From Dendrocalamus latiflorus (taxonomy: Eukaryota; Streptophyta; Magnoliopsida; Poales; Poaceae), in contig CM029632.1 in the NCBI GenBank assembly GCA_017311315.1, positions 18,526,669-18,590,668 of the forward strand: a DNA stretch of 64,000 nt. The letters run 5' to 3'. Shown piece after piece: positions 57,780-64,000 of the stretch. The translations under genes and the position numbers were made by a program. Position 1 is the first letter of the stretch, and each line of letters begins with the position of its first letter. The notes beneath the pieces were generated by a model, which worked only from the letters and a program-made list of their open reading frames with translations, did no database searches and had not been told where the DNA came from.

Positions 57780-59313
57780 AATTTTTATCATTGCTTCTTG
57801 CTCCTGTTCGTCGTGTGTCATAGTACTAAATTCCTAAATCTTATTTCATAACCCCAGTACTGTGAGACCAACATCTCCTTTGATGTAAGACCAACTAACG
57901 CGGGATGGAGAACATGCGTTTGATTAGGTTCCGATCTTTTACATCAACTTGATTGGAACACTTGATGATTCTTCACCTTCTTTGATAGCGTCCAAGAGAT
58001 TTCACCTTCTGAGAAGACCATGTAGAAAAGGTAATGTTGTCCTACACCTGATTGAGTTCCTTTTTCATATTGCTCGGTTTCCCTCGAAACCACTTGATTC
58101 TTCTCTTTGTGCTCGATTGAGAGGTGAATTGAGTTTGTTGCATCTTTTAAAATTATTGTGAGGGGGTGCGTGTAGTTTAAAAAATTTTAGAAGCTTCATT
58201 TATTGTACTTGTCAAATAATTCATCAAGTCCAAGTCGTTGTTGTTCAAATGAGTAGTAGAGTTGTCTTTATCATATTTACTCATATGTTGTGCAGCTTTG
58301 ATCATGAGTGGTTAAATTTTTTTGCTATACTTGAACTAAAATATGACATGACAGAATACTTTGACTAGATTGATTATAGATAGCACTTTGTGATGCTCAT
58401 CTAAAAAGATTTGCTTGATTGTGAGTCTTATTTTAAATCTTAGCTATGAGGCTCGTATGTTTCATATTGTAATCTTTTTATGTTCTTTCAAGTTAGCATG
58501 TTATAAAAAAATTTGAGAAACAGAAGATTGAAAAGATGTATGCTTCAAGCATGCTATATTTAAACAAAAGAAGACACAAAAAGTGCACAAATAAAAAAAT
58601 TATGTTTCAAGCAAGCCACCATTTAAAAGTGGTTTACTACAAATACGTCAGCATGAAAAGAAATATGCTACAAGTATGCCACATGCTTAAGAATTGAGTG
58701 TGCAGCAATAGGTTACTATATGAGATTGCTAACTCGTCTAGACTTAAAGTTTGCTTCACTTTTAGGCTTATTCTTTTTGGTATAATATTTCATTGTGCTC
58801 TTTACAGATCGGTTTAGTCACTGTGAGATGCCTGTCATTAATCTAATTTGCTCAATCATGTTAAAGACTATTTTTAACAGTGCCATTGATATATGAATTT
58901 ATATGATCTAGAGAGCTCTACTAAAAAATATGGCTTGGTTAAATTCTTATATCAACGCAAAGTGACATAGATAATCTACAAAACTTTTGGATGTTTATTC
59001 TCATTGCTCTTTCTTAGAATTATTCTCCAAATATTGTAGATGTTTATTCTCATTGCTCCTTCTTAGAATTATTCTCTCTAGATTTTTTTGATGATTACAT
59101 TACCAAAGGGAGAGAAAATGGGAGTAATTGGAGAAAAAATTTGATATATTTGCTCAATTTTCTCTCTTGTGTTAAGTGGAAGTTTGTTTTGGAGTTTTCC
59201 GCTCTTTTCTCTGCAGCTTTAAAACTTTCTTTTCGCAAATTTTGCTTTTCTTTCAAAACTCATCTCAATCATGAGATTCTGAGGTGTTGTCAATGTATTC
59301 ATCAAGGGGAGAT
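57780..59313 (+). mobile_element. Copia 3' internal remnant ending in a polypurine tract
   Basis: AT-rich, stop-filled sequence ends with ATCAAGGGGAGAT at 59301-59313, the standard Copia polypurine tract, immediately before a TGTTAGACC LTR start. No pol domain is readable. Confidence 0.4.
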
Positions 59314-61130
59314 TGTTAGACCATGTGGATAGTCATGCATACAGCAATGATGAATAATTGACATTTAAGTTGCATTGAAATTTATGTTTGTGAAAGTTTC
59401 GTTCGATTCTCTTTTGGAAAAGTAGAATTGCTAGAATATTCAGGTTAAGCAATCTGACTGTCTTGTATTGGATGGTCTAACTGGCAAGCTTCGACCACAA
59501 TCGGTAGTCGGTGGTCCGATCGGCAAACTTTGACCACGGCAGAATGACACGGTAGAATGACCACGGCTGAACAACCACGACAAAACGACCACGGCATGTC
59601 GACCATGGCAGGCTTCGACCATGACATTTTGATCACAGCTGAACAACCATGGCATGTCGACCATGGCAGGCTTCAACCATGACATCTCGATCACGGCAGA
59701 ACGACCACGGAAGATAATCAGTAGGCTTCGACCTTGAACAACGAACTGATCATATGCAATAATGAACCGGTCATGAGCTACAATGAATGATCGATAGTCG
59801 TAGCCTTATGTTGGACTGGCCTATCAGTAGAGTATGACCACGGTCGTTAGTCAAATACGTTGATCGCGATCTATGATTGATAGAGTGAGCTACAGTAACC
59901 GGTCAGAAGTCGGAGCTACAGTGCTTTGTCGTAGTCGTAGACTTCATAGTCTTTTGTCATAGTCGTAGACTTCGTAGTCTGTTATCATAGTCGTAGACTT
60001 CACGCACTATTATCATAGTCGTAGATTTCACGGTCTGTTGTCATAGTCGTAGGCTTCATGATCTATTGTCTTAGATTTTGTGATCGGTTGTCTTAGACTT
60101 TACGGTCGGTTATTGTAGGCTTCACAATTGGTACCAATAGACTTCAAGTGCTTCAATTCTAGTGATCTTCAAGTATCTCGAGTACTCATGTCTGATGGGC
60201 CAGCGGTCTGACCGACCTGTGTATGGCGGTCATACTGGTCTTACTGGGTGGTTTGAAGTTGATTTTTGCAGAGCATGAAATTGGTGGTCATAGATGATCT
60301 CGTTTATAGTTACTGATGGTTAAGAGTGTAGTTTGCGTGTGTGGACTGATATCGGTCAAGTTGGGAAGAACTTGTGCCGGGAGAAATTTCTTTGGTCTTT
60401 GCATGTACAGGTTGGCGTGGAGATGGTCATGGTCGGTGACGAGAAGGACCAGTACTAGGAGGGGATAATCTGAGATCCAAGCGGTCGAGAATGTCACGAG
60501 GTGGTCGGGCTCACGTTGGAGCACATGGAGATCAAAGGTAGGTGATGTGGGGACTAATGTCGGTCAAGTCAGGAAGCACTTGTGTCGAAAAAAGTTTCTT
60601 TGGTCTTTACATGTGCAGGTTGGGCGTAAAGACGATCATGGTCAGCGACGTGGAGCACCGGGACTACGAAGGGGAAATCTAAGGCCCAGATGATCGAGGA
60701 TGTCACGAGGTTGTTGGGGTCACGCTGGAGCACATGGAGAACAAAGGTGGATGATCATGAAGAAGCTACGGGAGGTGTGGTCGTAGAGGCTTCATCACGT
60801 GATGAAATTGGAGAAGTTATGAAAGGAGTCCACAACTGGGAAGGGTTAGAGATTATAGAAAAATCAGTATTTGGAAGGGTTTTGGGTCCCTTGATTTTTG
60901 GAAGAGATAGGATTTCGTATCTGTGTTTGATGAGGACACGGTTTAAGACTCTAGCATATAAAAGGAGGGAGATACTACGTGTTTAGCTATGGCTATGAGA
61001 CAGCTTTGGAGAAAAAGATTTTGTGCCAGGGTTTGAGGGATGTCGTGAGGGCACTTTGTAACCACAAAACATGTTTTAGAAATAAAAGATTAGATCTATT
61101 CCGAAAAAGTTAGTCGGCACCGGCGGCGTG
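59314..61130 (+). mobile_element. Putative Copia 3' LTR (end uncertain) containing several minisatellites
   Basis: The LTR start TGTTAGACCATGTGG at 59314 follows the polypurine tract. Inside are: GACCACGG-type repeats, including a ~47-bp direct repeat with CATGTCGACCATGGCAGGCT (59596 and 59655); a 28-bp array (GTCGTAGACTTC..AGTC..TGT.ATCATA, 59932-60115, about six copies); and a ~206-bp tandem duplication (60337-60542 and 60543-60745). The right end was not found; about 61130 is a guess from the change in texture. Confidence 0.4.
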
Positions 61131-61673
61131 CTTTTCTGGACGTTGTCTTTGACTTGTTCTTGTTCCTAGTAGAGTTGCACGTGGCGAGACAGTGTCCCTT
61201 CATCGACTTGATCGCATGCCGAGTCGTCCACTCGATCGTCGCCAATAGTATCGACAGGGAGAGCAGATCAGAGCACGTCTACTTGAATGCACTATTTTCT
61301 CAAAGGCACTGATGATCGAGAGGTTTTGCTTCTGATGTCGGAGATTTCAAGTACGTGCAAACTAGTCGAAGATCAAAGATTGAAGCAGTCATAATTTACG
61401 TCTAGTGAGGAGTTTTCGACAGCTGAGTAATCGAACGCTGAGCAGTCGAAACCATCATCAAGGCTTTCAACTACGTGCAAAAGTGACAGAGAGGTGCTGC
61501 TCCTGGTGTTAGATCTCTGTTGAGCGATCAAGAAATTGAGCACCGAACGGTTGAAATTTGAAACCTTCATTGAGTACTAAGAGATAAAAAACAGAGACAA
61601 TCATTTACCTCTATGTGATAGCTGTATTTGATCATACAATTACAGTTTATTCCTACAAAATATCTTCAGTAAA

Positions 61674-61840
61674 TGTTAGATAGCTGTTGTGCACGTTCTG
61701 TGCTTCTCCTGATATCTAGCTAGGTTAGTTAGTTCGTGGCTAACCGCCTCTCCAGTGTACATGTATATATGACAAGGCAATCAGCAAATACAATCGAGCT
61801 GTTTTTCCACCTCTCATTCCATTGCTTACATGGTATCAGA
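61674..61840 (+). mobile_element. Copia 5' LTR (157 bp) and tRNA-iMet primer-binding site
   Basis: The LTR runs from TGTTAGATAGCTGTTG at 61674 to TTGCTTACA at 61830, with a TATA-like ATGTATATATG at about 61760. TGGTATCAGA (61831-61840) follows directly. It is complementary to the 3' end of initiator tRNA-Met, the usual Copia PBS. The gag ATG is 51 bp downstream. Confidence 0.8.
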
Positions 61841-61891
61841 CGATCGCCGATCCTAAATTTCCGCTGCTTCCCTCCTCCACGCCGCATCGCC

Positions 61892-62900
61892 ATGAGCTCC
61901 TCCTCCCCCTCAGCTTCCGACTCGGACGGTGAATCTCCAATCCCCACCTCCCTCAAACTACAGACTACTCTGGCAGCCACAGCCGTCATCCACGGCATCA
62001 ACATTCAGTCTCGCGTCCCCATCATTTTGGACCTCAACAGTCCAACTACACCACCTGGGCACGCTCCTTCTCCGCCGTATTCGGGCAGTACGGGATCGGC
62101 GACCACGTCGACGGTTCTCCAGCCAAAGGCGACTCGGATTGGGTCCAGAACGATTGCGCAATCGTCTCCTGGCTCTACAATCGAATCGCCCCAGAGCTCC
62201 TCACCACCGTTTCCACGGATGCTGATACGGCCCTCTCCCTCTGGCGTGGCGTCCGCTCCATCTTCCGCGACAACAAGGCAACGCGCTTCGTTTACCTCGG
62301 CGCCGAATTCCGCAATTTCTACCAAGGTGACCTCACCGTGCTTGAATATTGCAGCTACATGAAGACCATGGCGGATCGCCTCGCTGATCTTGGCGCCCCC
62401 GTCGCCGAGAAGGATCTCGTCTACAACGTCGTCCGCGGCCTCAACCCTCGCCTCCACCACGCCATTCCCCACATCACCCTACGGAAGCGCCTCCCCTCTT
62501 TCTTGAAGGCCCGATCCATGCTGCAACTTGAGGAACATTGCATCACCGAGTCAGACAAACTCCGAGATGCAGCGGCCGCCGCTGCCCTGGTCGCCCACAC
62601 AAACTCCAGCGGCAACTTGACGACTGGCAACACGGGTGGTTTCAACTCCAACACTCGGCAACGCTCATCCATGCCACCAACCTCAACCTACAAAAAGAAG
62701 AAGAAAAAGAGCGGCCCGAACAACCCGACTGGGCCCGCGCCGTCTCTTGGTTACTGGCCAAACGTCAATCCCTGGACCGGCATGATTCAGGCCAGGCCGT
62801 TCCAGCCTCCTCCCAACGTCAACACCGGCCACGGCATCCTAGGCGCCCGTCCTCCTGCGCCACCACCGCAGGCTCACATCGCCAACAATGTGAACGTTGT
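61892..62900 (+). mobile_element. Copia gag (UBN2-type), one frameshift, interrupted
   Basis: The ATG at 61892 opens MSSSSPSASDSDGESPIP. The frame shifts near 62041 (one base missing). It then reads NYTTWARSFSAVFGQYGI, DSDWVQNDCAIVSWLYNRIA, LWRGVRSIFRDNKATRFVYL and MKTMADRLADLGAPVAEKDL, which is the gag core. A Pro/Asn/Gly-rich tail follows with a Lys run (YKKKKKKSG). At about 62897 a different repeat begins, before any zinc knuckle or pol. A single frameshift indicates relatively recent decay. Confidence 0.82.
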
Positions 62901-64000
62901 AAGATCGAGGAGGCCGACTAGAGGGGGGGTGAATAGGCGGTTTAAAAATTCTCTACAAATTAATACTAATCAATTCAAGAGCTTTCCTATTTGCCTAAAC
63001 CAAGTATATAATGCGGAAGCGAAATTCAATTTGGTTTAGCTCAAATAGCGCCTAAGTCAAGCAAGAACGCCTAAGTGCACTAATAATTCTAACCTATGTC
63101 AAAGTTTACAATTCTAGATATACAAGCAATCAATTTAATTCTATGAATGTAAATTGCTTGAATATAAATAGAGCACAAGAAAACAAACCGCAAATAACAC
63201 AATCACTTTTTACCGTGGTGTTCGGAGACTTGCCGGTCTCCCCTAGTCCACGTTGAGGTTAGCCCGAACGAATCGGACCGGCTCCACGAATTAAGCCGAA
63301 ACACCTCCAATCCACTAGTGGTAGCTCTTTCCCGCTCCGGGTAGGTGAGCTCCGACCTTCACAACTTCGCCGGGTCTTCTCACAAACTTCTTGAGAAGAT
63401 CACCGCGCACGACGCCTCCAACGCCGTCTAGGAGTCGGCAAACTCCAAGAGTAACAAGCCAAGTCCCTCACTTGACTCTCACCACGTGCAACGAATGCAC
63501 AAGCTCAATTGGACACTAAGTCCACCTCTAGATGCAACACATGCACTCTAGAACCTCTCTCGCTTCTCACAAAGTGCAACACATGCACAATTGAGTGGAG
63601 AGCCTCACTCTAGCTCAAGACAACAGAAATGAGTCAAGCAACAACATCTCCAACCGGCCATAAGGGGGTATTTATACCCCACACAAGAAAACTAGCCGTT
63701 GGAGCCAAAATCCTGAAAAATCAGGACGGGCGGTACTACCGCCGACCAGAGGCCGGTAGTACCGCTCCCGGTTCTGACGCGTAGTAACGGCTATGTCAGA
63801 TGCTCCGAACTAGCCGTTATACCGTCGACGCGGTACTACCGCCAGCCAAACTCCGGTACTACCGCTCCCTGCGGTAGTTCCGCAAAGTCGGTGCGGTACT
63901 TCCGATTTTCAAGAGACTAACTCTTGGTCCGAGCGCTCTCTGGAAAAAACGTTCCGCTCGAGATGCCGGAACTTCCGCCTATGCGGGAGTTCCGTAGTTC
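62900..64000. mobile_element. LTR-like repeat running off the window, rich in CGGTA(C/G)TACCG
   Basis: From about 62915 (CTAGAGGGGGGGTGAATAGG) the sequence changes to a non-coding repeat that continues to the window end. 63220-63600 is a stretch with GTGCAACACATGCAC-type short repeats. From 63727 there are many copies of CGGTACTACCG and its inverse CGGTAGTACCG, and of GCGGTAGTTCCGC-like variants. It interrupts the Copia gag. Its TSD cannot be checked because the right end lies outside. Confidence 0.5.

Noticed and set aside
61831..61840. tRNA gene (TGGTATCAGA)
   Set aside because: It is the primer-binding site next to the Copia LTR; no cloverleaf surrounds it.

Overview
This window is nuclear DNA from a plant, most likely a grass (Poaceae; panicoid is a guess). 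The evidence is GC-rich first exons, plant-type introns, and a dense nested mix of Copia, Gypsy, CACTA, Mutator-like, hAT, PIF/Harbinger-like and LINE sequence. Most of the 64 kb is transposable-element sequence. Only two complete-looking host genes stand out, both on the minus strand. One is a three-exon 2-oxoglutarate/Fe(II)-dependent dioxygenase (2OGD, 40178-38858, 365 aa). The other is a twelve-exon GT31 glycosyltransferase of the hydroxyproline O-galactosyltransferase (HPGT) type (49931-45510, 343 aa). All their exon junctions could be placed at GT/AG with consistent phase.

Layout. 0.2-2.5 kb: two decayed Copia fragments. 2.5-5.1 kb: a minisatellite array with a 37-bp unit, lying inside a minus-strand LTR element whose LTR and primer-binding site are at 5.3-5.6 kb. 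5.6-6.0 kb: a 2OGD fragment. 6.53-7.68 kb: a non-autonomous hAT element. 8.9-10 kb: a Copia remnant. 11.1-12.3 kb: a 2OGD pseudogene split by a small repeat element. 12.8-15.8 kb: a hAT MITE, a 1.2-kb TIR element and a Copia-type solo LTR. 16.1-17 kb: a fragment of an NRT1/PTR (NPF) transporter gene. 18.4-21.1 kb: an LTR-bounded element whose interior is almost entirely a 65-bp minisatellite. 22.3-23.2 kb: a cluster of MITEs. 24.5-26.9 kb: an OEP7-like gene whose 3' flank is tandemly duplicated and carries a MULE. 27.14-38.24 kb: a full-length CACTA (En/Spm) element. 38.9-40.6 kb: the intact 2OGD gene with a MULE-type MITE at its TATA box. 40.6-45.3 kb: sparse sequence with two MITEs. 45.5-49.9 kb: the HPGT gene. 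51-54.3 kb: a MITE, a truncated LINE, a foldback element, and a plastid-targeted-like exon cut by a hAT element. 56.3-64 kb: Copia gag remnants, LTR minisatellites, a Copia 5' LTR with PBS and gag, and another repeat that runs off the window.

Boundaries. Insertion boundaries with target-site duplications (TSDs) could be read directly for the CACTA (TAT), the 25-kb MULE (9 bp), the MITE at 40.3 kb (9 bp), the hAT at 6.5 kb (8 bp), the TIR element at 13.6 kb and the MITE at 22.7 kb (TAA each), the solo LTR (5 bp) and the LTR-bounded minisatellite (5 bp).

How it fits together. The three 2OGD loci share strand and intron positions and look like an old tandem gene cluster pulled apart by insertions. 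The CACTA carries four gene-like units: a minus-strand gene of unknown function, TNP2, a Transposase_24-type protein ending in an Ulp1 (C48) protease domain, and two long inverted repeats that could form double-stranded RNA. The least ordinary structure is the pair of minisatellite arrays (2.5-5.1 and 18.8-20.8 kb). They share a ~35-bp core and both sit inside LTR elements. All family names come from reading translations and motifs by eye; no database was searched.
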